Shown: in pieces, positions 1 to 7,918 of the stretch
Position numbering within the stretch: the first letter of the stretch is position 1
Layout: each line of letters opens with the position of its first letter
Program-made: the position numbers and the translations under genes
Assembly: GCA_038330365.1 (NCBI GenBank)
Contig: JBBQNY010000043.1
Span: 1-19,787, forward strand
Direction: 5' to 3'
DNA from: JBBQNY01 sp038330365
GTDB taxonomy: Bacteria > Pseudomonadota > Gammaproteobacteria > Xanthomonadales > Ahniellaceae
Length of the DNA stretch: 19,787 nt
The notes under the pieces: generated by a model
What the model was told of the DNA's origin: nothing
Seen by the model: the letters and a program-made list of their open reading frames with translations, nothing else
Database searches by the model: none

Positions 1-180
1 CAGCGGCGCGTCCGACCCGCTCACGCGCAGCGCGCGCGCCAGCGTTCCGCCGAGCAGCGTGCCACCGGCGGGCAGTGGCATGAACGGCTTTGGCAACGAC
101 TTTCTCGACACCGGCCAGAGACGGGTGCCGGCGCCGCCGGAGAGGATCACTGCCACAGGCTGGCCGGCTTTCGTATTCAT
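1..180 (-). CDS. manC: Mannose-1-phosphate guanylyltransferase, N-terminal fragment
   Basis: The first 60 codons of a sugar-nucleotide pyrophosphorylase are visible; the rest lies beyond the left edge. The N-terminus contains ILSGGAGTRLWPVSR (about residues 12-26) followed by LPKPF, the nucleotide-binding signature of the ManC/XanB family. The G-T-R-L-W-P form is typical of GDP-mannose pyrophosphorylases, whereas RmlA has G-T-R-L-Y-P. The enzyme makes GDP-mannose from mannose-1-phosphate and GTP in the cytoplasm; in xanthomonads it is often fused to a phosphomannose isomerase domain (XanB), which cannot be seen here. The ATG overlaps the rmlD stop by one base (TAATG), so it is the last visible gene of the rml operon. 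Family assignment is good; whether it is bifunctional is unknown. Confidence 0.88.
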   Translation of the reverse strand, partial: MNTKAGQPVAVILSGGAGTRLWPVSRKSLPKPFMPLPAGGTLLGGTLARALRVSGSDAPL

Positions 181-1118
181 TACGTCTGGCCTCGATGGGG
201 AAGCAGGCAGTGACCCGCCTCGATTTCAAGCAGGGTCGCGTCCACCTCGTCTTGCCATGCCGGGCGTGCGATGCCGTGTTCTCGTTCGATGCGTTCGCAA
301 GCGAGCACTGAGTAACGCGGACGCGCGGCGCGGGTCGGCCAGGCATCGCTCTCGATGGCGGTGATCGCAGGCAGCTCGGAAATCAACTTCAACTCGGCGG
401 CACGCTCGAGGAGATACGACGCGAAGCCGTGCCAACTGGTCTGACCGGCGCAGGTCACGTGCAGGGTTTCGCGGCGCGCAGCCTGCGCGTGCGCCGCAGG
501 CTGCGCCAGCAGTCGCGCGACGACGCCGGCGACAAACCGCGCCGACGTGGGTGTTCCGAACTGGTCGACCACGACGCGAAGGGGCTTGCCTGCATTTGCT
601 GCGCGCAGGATGGAGCGCAGGAAATTGTGTCCGTGCGCAGCGTAGATCCACGCCGTCCGCAGAATCAGATGAGCGCAACCACTGTCCCGCACCGCCTGCT
701 CGCCCGCCCACTTCGACTGGCCATAGGCGGACGCCGGTGCGGCGACATCCTCTTCCCGATAGGGCACCGTGGCGTCGCCCGCAAACACGTAGTCGGTGGA
801 GAAATGCACCAGCAGCGCGGCGTGTTCCGCAGCCCAGGCAGCGAGCGTCGCAACCGCCTGATGATTGACCTCTACTGCCAGCGCGGACTCGTCTTCAGCG
901 CGGTCCACCGCCGTGTGCGCCGCCGCGTTGATGATGATGCGCGGCGCGATCCGGTCCAGTGCGGAACGCATTGTGTCGCTGTCGGCGAGATCGATGCGCT
1001 CGCAGACGCGATTTCCAGCCAGGCAACCGCTGCGGCTCGCAAGCACGGGCGCATGCGTGGCCAGAGCGCGCTCGAGTTCCCGCCCGATCTGCCCCGTCGC
1101 GCCAAGCACCAGCATCAT
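180..1118 (-). CDS. rmlD: dTDP-4-dehydrorhamnose reductase (RmlD)
   Basis: A 312-residue short-chain dehydrogenase that reduces dTDP-4-dehydro-L-rhamnose to dTDP-L-rhamnose with NAD(P)H, the last step of the pathway. Near the N-terminus is the Rossmann motif LGATGQIG. STDYVFAG and the catalytic YGQSKWAGE (Tyr-x-x-x-Lys) follow in the order expected for RmlD, and the length is normal. The ATG at 1118 overlaps the rmlC stop in an ATGA arrangement; a second in-frame ATG at 1115 would also work. The longer open frame reaching 1436 was rejected because it only reads through rmlC in another frame. It sits between rmlC and manC in the operon. Confidence 0.95.
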   Translation of the reverse strand: MMLVLGATGQIGRELERALATHAPVLASRSGCLAGNRVCERIDLADSDTMRSALDRIAPRIIINAAAHTAVDRAEDESALAVEVNHQAVATLAAWAAEHAALLVHFSTDYVFAGDATVPYREEDVAAPASAYGQSKWAGEQAVRDSGCAHLILRTAWIYAAHGHNFLRSILRAANAGKPLRVVVDQFGTPTSARFVAGVVARLLAQPAAHAQAARRETLHVTCAGQTSWHGFASYLLERAAELKLISELPAITAIESDAWPTRAARPRYSVLACERIEREHGIARPAWQDEVDATLLEIEAGHCLLPHRGQT

Positions 1119-1672
1119 CGAGAGAAATCCGGAAGGCTCGCCGCGGCGATCGCGGCCAACAAGGGCGCCGCTGCGTCTTTGGGCGAAAGAGCCGGCTGCG
1201 CGATTGGCCAGTCGATGGCAAGGTCGGGGTCGTCCCAGCGGATGCCCTGGTCGGCCTCGCGGACGTACACATCGGAGCAGAGATAACAGAAGATCGCCTG
1301 CTCGCTCAGCGCAACGAAGCCGTGTGCGAACCCCGGTGGAATCCAGAACTGGCGCCCGTTCTCGCCGCTCAGCACCACGGCTTCCCATTGCCCGAACGTC
1401 GGCGAACCCTGGCGGATATCGACCGCCACATCCCACACTTCACCCGACTGCACCCACACCAGCTTGCCCTGTGGACGCGGCCATTGGTGATGCAATCCGC
1501 GCAGCACTCCGTATGCGGAGTGCGACACGTTGGCCTGCGCCGGCTCGAAGTCGATCCCGGCCGCCGCGTAGCGCTCGCGATTGAAACTCTCGAAAAACGC
1601 GCCGCGTTCATCACGGTGCACGACCGGTTCGATGAGCCGCGGCCCCTCGAGCTTGAACCCGTGCACCTTCAC
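1115..1672 (-). CDS. rmlC: dTDP-4-dehydrorhamnose 3,5-epimerase (RmlC)
   Basis: A 185-residue cupin epimerase that inverts C3 and C5 of dTDP-4-dehydro-6-deoxy-glucose. Family landmarks in order: RDERGAFFESFN, the active-site segment GVLRGLHHQW, QGKLVWVQSGEVWDVAVDIR, and FWIPPGFAHGFVALSE. The length matches the family. The start is a GTG at 1672 that overlaps the rmlA stop by four bases (GTGA); this gives the usual short N-terminus (VKVHGFKLEGPRLIEP), while the upstream frame is arginine-rich shadow. Third gene of the rmlBACD operon. Confidence 0.95.
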   Translation of the reverse strand: MKVHGFKLEGPRLIEPVVHRDERGAFFESFNRERYAAAGIDFEPAQANVSHSAYGVLRGLHHQWPRPQGKLVWVQSGEVWDVAVDIRQGSPTFGQWEAVVLSGENGRQFWIPPGFAHGFVALSEQAIFCYLCSDVYVREADQGIRWDDPDLAIDWPIAQPALSPKDAAAPLLAAIAAASLPDFSR

Positions 1673-2553
1673 AGCGCGAAACCGCGCTCGGCGAGCTGCA
1701 GCAGGTAGACGCCGTACGCGTTCTTGGCGAGCGGCTGTGCGAGCGCGCGCAATTGCTCCGCGTCGATCCAGCCCTGCGCGAAGGCGATCTCCTCCGGGCA
1801 CGCGACCTTGAGGCCTTGCCGCGACTCGATGGTGGCGATGAAATCCCCGGCCTGAAGCAGCGACTCGTGCGTGCCGGTGTCGAGCCATGCGTAGCCGCGC
1901 CCCAGTTTTTCAACATGCAGCACGCCGGCTTCGAGATAGCGGCGGTTTAGATCCGTGATCTCGAGCTCGCCGCGCACGGAAGGCGTCAATGCCGCCGCGT
2001 GTTCGCTGGCGTTGCCGTCGTAGAAATAAAGCCCCGTCACCGCATAGTTGGATCTTGGTTGTTCGGGCTTCTCCTCGAGGCTGACCACGGCGCCGCTGTC
2101 GTCGAACTCGACCACACCGTAGCGCTCGGGGTCGTTGACCCAGTATCCGAATACCGTTGCCCCGTCGACCCGATTGGCCGCGCGACGCAGCTGTTCGGTG
2201 AAGCCGTGGCCGTAAAAAAGGTTGTCTCCCAACACCAGGGCCGAAGGCTCGCCGGCAACGAAGTCGCGACCGATAAGATAAGCCTGCGCGAGCCCGTCCG
2301 GGCTCGGTTGCGCTGCATACTCGAAGCGCATTCCCCACTGCGATCCGTCGCCCAGCAGACGCTGGAACAGCGCCTGCTCGTGCGGCGTATTGATGATCAG
2401 CACTTCACGGATGCCCGCCAGCATCAGGGTGCTGAGCGGGTAATAAATCATCGGCTTGTCGTAGATCGGCAGCAGCTGCTTGCTGATCGACTGCGTCAAC
2501 GGATACAGACGCGTACCGGAACCGCCGGCGAGGATGATGCCGCGCCGCGTCAT
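1669..2553 (-). CDS. rmlA: Glucose-1-phosphate thymidylyltransferase (RmlA)
   Basis: A 294-residue enzyme that couples dTTP and glucose-1-phosphate to dTDP-glucose, the entry step to dTDP-rhamnose. It starts MTRRGIILAGGSGTRLYPLT, the pyrophosphorylase signature. QLLPIYDKPMIYYPLSTLM, LGDNLFYGHGF, SLEEKPEQP and the C-terminal KNAYGVYLLQL follow, all highly conserved in RmlA. Its ATG overlaps the rmlB stop in an ATGA arrangement and its TGA overlaps the rmlC GTG, so translation along the operon is probably coupled. Confidence 0.97.
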   Translation of the reverse strand: MTRRGIILAGGSGTRLYPLTQSISKQLLPIYDKPMIYYPLSTLMLAGIREVLIINTPHEQALFQRLLGDGSQWGMRFEYAAQPSPDGLAQAYLIGRDFVAGEPSALVLGDNLFYGHGFTEQLRRAANRVDGATVFGYWVNDPERYGVVEFDDSGAVVSLEEKPEQPRSNYAVTGLYFYDGNASEHAAALTPSVRGELEITDLNRRYLEAGVLHVEKLGRGYAWLDTGTHESLLQAGDFIATIESRQGLKVACPEEIAFAQGWIDAEQLRALAQPLAKNAYGVYLLQLAERGFAL

Positions 2554-3629
2554 GCCGCAGCCTCGCCGAGGCGCTGCATGCGATAGCTGCCGTCGAGGAC
2601 GTTGGCGACCCAGTCGCTGTGCCCGAGATACCAGTCGACGGTTGCTGCCATGCCCTGCTCAAAACCCATCTGCGGCTTCCAGCCAAGTTCCGACTGGATC
2701 TTCGTGGCATCGATGGCATAGCGCCGATCGTGCCCGGGACGATCCGCCACGAACGTGATCAGCGAGGTGCGCGGAGCGCCGTTCTGCAGCGGCGAGCGCG
2801 CATCGAGCAGCGTACAGAGGGTTCCGACCACATCGATGTTCTCGCGCTCCGCGTCGCCGCCGATGTTGTACACCTCGCCCAGCCGACCGTCAGACAGCAC
2901 GCGCAGGATCGCGCGACAGTGGTCCGACACGAACAGCCAGTCACGCACGTTGCGACCATCGCCGTAGACCGGCAGGGGCTCGCCCGCAAGCGCCTTCTGG
3001 ATGATCAGCGGCACGAGTTTTTCCGGAAACTGGAACGGCCCGTAGTTGTTGGAGCAATTGGTCGTGAGCACCGGCAGACCGTACGTGTGATGGAAGGCGC
3101 GCACCAGATGATCGGAAGATGCCTTCGATGCGGCGTAGGGCGAATTCGGCGCGTAGGGCGTCGTCTCCTTGAAGCGCCCCTCTGCGCCGAGCGATCCGTA
3201 CACCTCGTCGGTCGAAACATGCAGGAAACGAAATGCCGCGCGCTCGTCCGCGTCCATTTCGCGCCAGTAGTCGCGCGCACGCTCCAGCAGATTGAGCGTC
3301 CCCACCACGTTGGTTGTCACGAATGCAGCCGGCCCGTCGATCGACCGGTCGACATGACTTTCCGCCGCAAAATTCACGATCGCGCTGGGTCGGTGCGCGC
3401 TGAGGAGTTCCTGCACCAGCGCCGGGTCGCCAATGTCGCCGGCCACCAGCTCATGCCGGTCTTCACCGGCAAAGCCGACCAGCGATTGCGGATTGCCGGC
3501 GTAGGTCAGCGCATCGAGATTGACGATGCGCAGCGCCGGATCTGCGGCCAGCGCCTCGCGCACAAAGTTGCAGCCGATAAAGCCGGCGCCGCCAGTGACC
3601 AGCCAGGTCCGGATTTTGGAATTGCTCAT
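2550..3629 (-). CDS. rmlB: dTDP-glucose 4,6-dehydratase (RmlB)
   Basis: A 359-residue extended short-chain dehydrogenase that converts dTDP-glucose to dTDP-4-dehydro-6-deoxy-glucose using tightly bound NAD. Visible motifs: the Rossmann motif TGGAGFIG (residues 12-19), NFAAESHVDRSI, the catalytic STDEVYG, SPYAASKASSDH (Tyr-x-x-x-Lys) and NNYGPFQFPEKL. The ATG at 3629 gives the standard N-terminus; an upstream ATG at 3689 would add 20 residues unlike the family. It is the first gene of the operon and follows a 322-base gap, where its promoter should lie. Confidence 0.97.
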   Translation of the reverse strand: MSNSKIRTWLVTGGAGFIGCNFVREALAADPALRIVNLDALTYAGNPQSLVGFAGEDRHELVAGDIGDPALVQELLSAHRPSAIVNFAAESHVDRSIDGPAAFVTTNVVGTLNLLERARDYWREMDADERAAFRFLHVSTDEVYGSLGAEGRFKETTPYAPNSPYAASKASSDHLVRAFHHTYGLPVLTTNCSNNYGPFQFPEKLVPLIIQKALAGEPLPVYGDGRNVRDWLFVSDHCRAILRVLSDGRLGEVYNIGGDAERENIDVVGTLCTLLDARSPLQNGAPRTSLITFVADRPGHDRRYAIDATKIQSELGWKPQMGFEQGMAATVDWYLGHSDWVANVLDGSYRMQRLGEAAA

Positions 3630-3951
3630 GGCTTCACGCAAAAAAAGCGGAGTTGGAACTCGCAGGGGGAGCGACACTGCCGGAGGCATTGCTCAGCTCA
3701 TACGGGTGCGGCCGCGCAGGATAACAGCGGAGCGCCACGAGCCCGGCGCCTAGCTCCCCCTCGCGAGGTCCAGCCGCTCGCAGCGCGCGGTGACGACGCT
3801 GAACTGCGGCGGCTCCCGAAGTGACGCCATGCCCGCCAAGCCACACCGCCGACCAGACCACTTCGCAGCGCGCTGCGCCTGCAACTTCGCGCTCCCCTGA
3901 GGCAGGCTCCTATGCCGAGTTTAGAAAGAGGGCAGCGCGTGCTGCGGCACT
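3630..3951. other. Intergenic region between rmlB and the lasso nucleotidyltransferase
   Basis: This 322-base stretch holds no convincing gene; all open frames are arginine/alanine-rich shadows. It must hold the end of the exporter-nucleotidyltransferase transcript and the promoter of rmlB, both read on the minus strand. Just upstream of rmlB on the minus strand is a run of seven T's, and a weak TATGAG-like -10 lies about 70 bases upstream of the rmlB ATG. I see no strong sigma-70 pair and no clear Shine-Dalgarno sequence before rmlB. Confidence 0.5.
3921..3946 (-). terminator. Possible terminator after the nucleotidyltransferase gene
   Basis: Read on the minus strand, a small stem GCAGC-ACGC-GCTGC lies directly after the nucleotidyltransferase stop and is followed by CCTCTTTCT. 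The stem is only five base pairs and the T-rich tail is interrupted, so this is a weak candidate. Confidence 0.25.
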
Positions 3952-4887
3952 TCACGCGGATCGGTCGCCGCCCCAGGATCGGCGCAGGCCTGAAACCATG
4001 CGCAGCAGACGAAGTACGGGCGTCCGGTGACCGCGGCCGTGTCGGTGGCGCAGATATTCGGCATCCGGCCACATTCGCTGACGCAGCCACCGGAGGCGCT
4101 GGCGGAAGGTCGGGATGGCGCGCCAGCATTGCCACTGTACGTAGGCCCATCGATGCATGTGCCCGACTTCAAGTCCTTGTCGGGCGGCGGCCGACCGGAG
4201 CTCCAGGACCACTGCACGCGGGGCGCCGTCGACCTTCAACATCGCATCGAGGCACACGGCGGACAGCCTGCGTTGCACGGCGAGCGCTGTAAAACGCTGC
4301 CAGTGCTCCGCGGTGAAAAATGCCGACAGCAGTTCTATATCCTGTACCCACTTGGGATCGTCGTGATTGCCCCCCGGCATGTTCTGCACCCGGTGCATGC
4401 AGGCATGGAGCAAGGCATGAACGGGTCCCAGGCCACGCGCATGGGGATGAAGCGCTGGCAGCGCCACCGAACCCCGCAACAGTTCGGGGAAATCGAAACA
4501 GAACGCGAACATGGGAAGGTTCGATAGTCGCCAGTGCAGATCGATTTCCACCTGTTGTCCATCCCTCACGGGACCGCGACACGCAATCTCGAAACAGACC
4601 ATGTCCCCCGGGAAGCTGTCGTCCAACTTCTCGTAACCGCGCGCGCCAAGCGCTTCAATGATGTTGTCGACCTCCGTCCGTCCGGGGAGTAGCAGGTCGA
4701 CGTCCGCTGTGGCGCGCTGTTGAGAGGCGGAATAGAGCCACTGGGACAGGGCATGACCCTTCAAGACGAGCGCCGTGCTGCCTTGCGCGCACAGCTCGTC
4801 CAGCACTTCGCGCAATGCTCGTCGCTGGGCCAGCGTCTGCATCGCGGACTGGACGCGTTGTGGAATCGTTTCGGTGACCGGCGTCAT
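3952..4887 (-). CDS. Lasso-cluster nucleotidyltransferase family protein
   Basis: A 311-residue member of the uncharacterised nucleotidyltransferase family (NTP_transf_5 type) found with kinases in paeninodin-like lasso clusters. Signature features are VLKGHALSQWLY (about residues 41-52), the metal-binding pair ATADVDLLLP (Asp62 and Asp64) and a third acidic segment VEIDLHWRL (Asp116). These fit a pol-beta-type nucleotidyltransferase core, followed by a helical C-terminal half. As I recall, the homologue in the pseudomycoidin cluster has been linked to adding a sugar to the phosphorylated peptide; transfer of that role here is inference. It lies 49 bases after the ABC exporter on the same strand, so the two are probably co-transcribed. 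A GTG one codon upstream (4890) is an alternative start. No strong Shine-Dalgarno sequence is seen. Confidence 0.85.
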   Translation of the reverse strand: MTPVTETIPQRVQSAMQTLAQRRALREVLDELCAQGSTALVLKGHALSQWLYSASQQRATADVDLLLPGRTEVDNIIEALGARGYEKLDDSFPGDMVCFEIACRGPVRDGQQVEIDLHWRLSNLPMFAFCFDFPELLRGSVALPALHPHARGLGPVHALLHACMHRVQNMPGGNHDDPKWVQDIELLSAFFTAEHWQRFTALAVQRRLSAVCLDAMLKVDGAPRAVVLELRSAAARQGLEVGHMHRWAYVQWQCWRAIPTFRQRLRWLRQRMWPDAEYLRHRHGRGHRTPVLRLLRMVSGLRRSWGGDRSA

Positions 4888-4936
4888 CACAGCAAATCTG
4901 CGCGCGAAGTCGTGCTGCCATTGATAGGTCCATGCA

Positions 4937-6664
4937 TCAGCTGGCTACCTGTGCATCGTGCAGGATTCGACCCGCATCCATCCGCACCACGCGATCGGCC
5001 AGCGCGAGCGAAGCCGGACGGTGCGTAATCAGGATCACCGTTCGATCCCTTAGCAACTGGTGGCATTCGGCGATGAAACTGCGCTCGCCCTCCGGATCGA
5101 ACATCGCCGTGGCTTCGTCCAGCACCAGCAGCGCAGGATCCTTGAGCAAGGCGCGCGCCAAAGAAATCCGCTGCCGCTGGCCACCGGAGAGCTTGAGTCC
5201 CTCGTCGCCAATGACCGTCCCATACCCTTGGGGCAGGCCTCCGATGAAGCCGTCGGCGTGCGCCGCACGTGCGGCAGCTTCGATTTCCTCGCGCGTAGCG
5301 TGGAGTCGGCCGTAACCGATGTTCTCCTCCACGCTGGCATTAAGCAGAAGAACATTTTGACTGACAAGGCCAATATGGCTCCTGAGTCCGCTGAGCGGGA
5401 GTTCGCGTATGTCCACGCCATCGAGCAGAATCCGGCCCCGATCCGGCTCGACGAACCGCATCAGGAGATGCGCCAGCGTACTCTTGCCTGCACCATTGGC
5501 GCCGGTGATTGCCACGGTTTCTCCGCTCGCCACTTCGAGATCCAGACCTCGGATCAAGTCACCGCGACCTGGATATGAGAAATAGACATCGTCGAACGTG
5601 ACCGCGCCTCGAACCTCTGCGAGATGCCGCGTTCCCGTGTCCTTCTCAAGCTCTCCCTCGAGCGCCTCGATGATCCGCACCGATGACCCCTTGGCGTGCT
5701 GCAGCACTGCGTGCAGGCCGGCAAGCGTGCTGATTGGCTGAGTGAGGAGCATTCCATAGAGCAAAAGGCTCACGAGCTCGGGTGGCTCCAGGCTGCCACG
5801 CGCGACGGCTCCCGCACCCAGCCCGATCAGCAGCAGCACGCCGGCCGCTGCCACGAAGCGAACAGCTGGCTGCAGCCCCGCGCGCGCGCGAAGCTGCCTC
5901 AGCTCGACCGCCAGATACCTTTGCGTCTGCTGGCGATATCGATCCGATTCGACCGGCTCGCGGGTGAACGCCTTCACCAGGGCGATCGTGGCGAGGGACT
6001 GCTCCGCGATTGCAGTTTGCAACGCGTACTCCCGCGACCCGAGCGTGGCGAGGGGGCGAAGACTACGAGTGGCGAGCTTGACCGCGATGACGAAGACGGG
6101 GATCGCCGCGCCGATCAGCACCCCGATTCTCGCGTCGATGCGGATCAGCATGACCATTGCGCCGAAACAGGTTAGGAGCAGCGGCAACAGTGGAATGAGT
6201 ACCGACGTCACGAACCCGCTGATCTGCCAGACATCGCGCGACAATAACGACAGCACATCGCCCCGCCGCCGGTCCTGGTGCCATCTCAGCGGCAGGCGTT
6301 GCAGATGATCGTAGACGCGCATCGAAAGATCCGCCGTCAAGCGAAGGCCAAGACGGCCAAACAGGAGCTGGGTCACGAAGGTCACTAGCCCCGCAAGCGC
6401 CATTACCAGCAGCCAGTAGACAAGCAGAGACGTGGGCACCAGTCCTTCCAGCAGCGACTGTGCAGCACGCGCCGCGAACAACGGTTGCAGCAGCATCAGA
6501 CTGCTTTGCGTCAACGCAAGAATGATCCCAATGGCGAGCTGCGCCCGGTACGGCCGCAGCAGGGAAGCCAGGCGAAGTATTGAACCCGGCAACGATTTGG
6601 GGTCACGGACCTCTTTCAACGCGGCAGGTCCTCGTGCAGGTGCGCACGCCAGTGAATGCGACAC
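4937..6664 (-). CDS. Lasso peptide ABC exporter (fused membrane and ATPase domains)
   Basis: A 575-residue half-transporter of the bacterial multidrug/peptide exporter type, expected to work as a homodimer in the inner membrane and pump out the mature peptide. Residues about 40-320 hold six hydrophobic segments (around 42-62, 80-102, 152-174, 178-197, 268-290, 298-320). The ATPase domain follows: Walker A GANGAGKST (388-396), Q-loop near VSQN, signature LSGGQRQ (492-498), Walker B LLVLDE (512-517) and the switch His548. There is no N-terminal C39 peptidase domain, as expected when a separate B2 protein cuts the leader. The listed start is a GTG with no clear Shine-Dalgarno sequence; translation could begin a little downstream. 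It diverges from the B2-B1-C genes, with about 275 bases between. Confidence 0.9.
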   Translation of the reverse strand: MSHSLACAPARGPAALKEVRDPKSLPGSILRLASLLRPYRAQLAIGIILALTQSSLMLLQPLFAARAAQSLLEGLVPTSLLVYWLLVMALAGLVTFVTQLLFGRLGLRLTADLSMRVYDHLQRLPLRWHQDRRRGDVLSLLSRDVWQISGFVTSVLIPLLPLLLTCFGAMVMLIRIDARIGVLIGAAIPVFVIAVKLATRSLRPLATLGSREYALQTAIAEQSLATIALVKAFTREPVESDRYRQQTQRYLAVELRQLRARAGLQPAVRFVAAAGVLLLIGLGAGAVARGSLEPPELVSLLLYGMLLTQPISTLAGLHAVLQHAKGSSVRIIEALEGELEKDTGTRHLAEVRGAVTFDDVYFSYPGRGDLIRGLDLEVASGETVAITGANGAGKSTLAHLLMRFVEPDRGRILLDGVDIRELPLSGLRSHIGLVSQNVLLLNASVEENIGYGRLHATREEIEAAARAAHADGFIGGLPQGYGTVIGDEGLKLSGGQRQRISLARALLKDPALLVLDEATAMFDPEGERSFIAECHQLLRDRTVILITHRPASLALADRVVRMDAGRILHDAQVAS

Positions 6665-6939
6665 AGACGATACTTGAGAGAGCGCCCATTGAAAAACAGC
6701 GCGGCACGCATGATGCTGGCGTTCGAGGCTGCATCAGGCAGCAACCTATGCCCGAACCCATTTCGGAGTCGGGCGATCGAATCGGGCGAGGGAGCCGACC
6801 AGTCCATGAAGCTCGCCGCAGATCTTCTACGGCCGCTGCCCTGCCAGCAAGGCGCAGCGCACACCCCTGTCCTGCAAGCAGTTTCGACACGCGACCGACG
6901 TGAATTCGTGCCACTCGAACCCGGCGCAGGAGCAAGTCA
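6665..6939. other. Divergent control region between exporter and B2 gene
   Basis: This 275-base stretch separates the minus-strand exporter from the plus-strand peptidase gene, so it should carry promoters for both arms of the lasso cluster. I cannot point to a convincing -35/-10 pair on either strand. Near its right end, AGGAG at about 6928-6932 is a good ribosome binding site for the GTG of the B2 gene. A short open frame ending at 6943 is described separately. Confidence 0.45.
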
Positions 6940-6943
6940 GTGA
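6806..6943 (+). CDS. Doubtful small ORF upstream of the B2 gene
   Basis: An open frame of 45 codons (start MKLAADLLRPLPCQQG; in-frame continuation upstream to 6656) ends in TGA exactly on the GTG of the B2 gene, a GTGA overlap like those between B2 and B1 and before the cyclase. A GAGGGAG stretch lies about 12 bases upstream of the ATG. The peptide has one Cys, no membrane segment and no lasso leader motif, and I do not recognise it. The overlap and purine-rich stretch argue for it; mediocre third-position GC and the lack of known relatives argue against. Confidence 0.2.
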   Translation: MKLAADLLRPLPCQQGAAHTPVLQAVSTRDRREFVPLEPGAGASQ

Positions 6944-7362
6944 CTCCCCGCGGTGCCAGGATCCGGGTCGCAGAATGGTGCCGGCTCCCACGCATTGGAG
7001 CGGAACTTTGGTTGGCCGAATTCGGCCTCGGGACTGTCGGTGTGAGGCGCATGACCAACTGGATGTCTGCGCCTTTGCATTCTGTCGGCGGTCCCGGCGA
7101 GGACCCCAGCATTGAGGTCGCACGGGCGCGGCGTATCGCCTGGTTGGTTCAAGGAGTGGCGCGCCGACTTCCCGGCAAACCCCGTTGTCTGGCGCAATCG
7201 CTGGTGCTCAGGCGCGCCCTCGCGCGGGAGGGATTGGCTGGGAGGCTGATCATCGGCGTGCAACGCCGTAGCGGGAACCTCGACGCTCACGCATGGGTAG
7301 AGTACCGGGGTGAAGCCTTGCAGCCCGAGAGTCCGTCGCACCGGCCCATCGCCGCTCTGTGA
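6940..7362 (+). CDS. Lasso peptide leader peptidase B2 (transglutaminase-like)
   Basis: A 140-residue protein of the transglutaminase-like superfamily (Transglut_core3), the cysteine protease that removes the leader from lasso precursors. The signature is ARARRIAWLVQGVARRLPGK, then the nucleophile in PRCLAQSLVLRRAL (Cys83) and the catalytic His in LDAHAWVEYRG (His117). In the McjB-type triad an Asp follows the His by about a dozen residues; here the nearest acidic residue is Glu130, so the third residue is uncertain. The length equals stand-alone B2 proteins, meaning the RRE has been split off as B1. The GTG start is supported by AGGAG about 7 bases upstream. The stop overlaps a GTG that opens the B1 frame. 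Confidence 0.88.
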   Translation: MTPRGARIRVAEWCRLPRIGAELWLAEFGLGTVGVRRMTNWMSAPLHSVGGPGEDPSIEVARARRIAWLVQGVARRLPGKPRCLAQSLVLRRALAREGLAGRLIIGVQRRSGNLDAHAWVEYRGEALQPESPSHRPIAAL

Positions 7363-7487
7363 CGATTGGGCGTTCGCGGTCGAGGCGGGCAATCCGCTGC
7401 GCATCTCAAGCCGAAACGATGTCGCTTTACTTCCTGCGCCGCCTTCCCCTACGCTCGCGACCGCACGCTTCCCTTCTCACACTCGAC

Positions 7488-7802
7488 ATGCCAGCTCAGA
7501 CCAGGTACGAAGTCACTCCAGGCTGCAGTGCAACGCTCGATTGGACTTTGCGCCCATCGGAGGAAGTGTTGCTGCAGGAAATCGATGGAGAGGCGATCCT
7601 TCTCGACCTGCAGAGCGAACAATATTTCGGCTTGAATGAAGTAGGCACGCGTTTGTGGCAGCTGCTCGCGCGGGACGCGTCCCTGCGCGCTGCGTACGGG
7701 ATCCTGCTGTCGGAATTCGCCGTGGAGCCGGAACGGCTCGAGCGGGATCTGCTGGCCCTGGTTGCTGAGCTGGCGAATACGGGATTGGTCTGCCGCGCAT
7801 AG
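7488..7802 (+). CDS. Lasso peptide leader-recognition protein B1 (PqqD-like RRE)
   Basis: A small PqqD-family protein that binds the precursor leader and presents it to B2 and the cyclase. From the ATG at 7488 it has 104 residues, typical for B1, with the diagnostic stretch EEVLLQEIDGEAILLDLQ (about 25-42), then EQYFGLNEVGTRLWQLL (45-61) and a helical C-terminal half ending ELANTGLV. The frame is open further upstream: an ATG at 7419 and a GTG at 7359 (overlapping the B2 stop as GTGA) give 127 or 147 residues. The GTG would allow translational coupling, but the extra N-terminus is basic and unlike the family. None of the three starts has a clear Shine-Dalgarno sequence. The assignment is secure; the start is not. 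Confidence 0.88.
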   Translation: MPAQTRYEVTPGCSATLDWTLRPSEEVLLQEIDGEAILLDLQSEQYFGLNEVGTRLWQLLARDASLRAAYGILLSEFAVEPERLERDLLALVAELANTGLVCRA

Positions 7803-7918
7803 TTCCACGCACCTCTGCGCGGTGCAGGCCTGACTCCCCTGCAGGTCGCCAGAAGTCTGTGCGCGGAGCCATTGGAGCTGCTTTCGTATCCAACCACGGC
7901 AAGCACTGAACCAAGGCC

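Noticed and set aside
2619..3824. 401-codon open frame on the plus strand
   Set aside because: Antisense to rmlB, a well-recognised enzyme; no recognisable domain.
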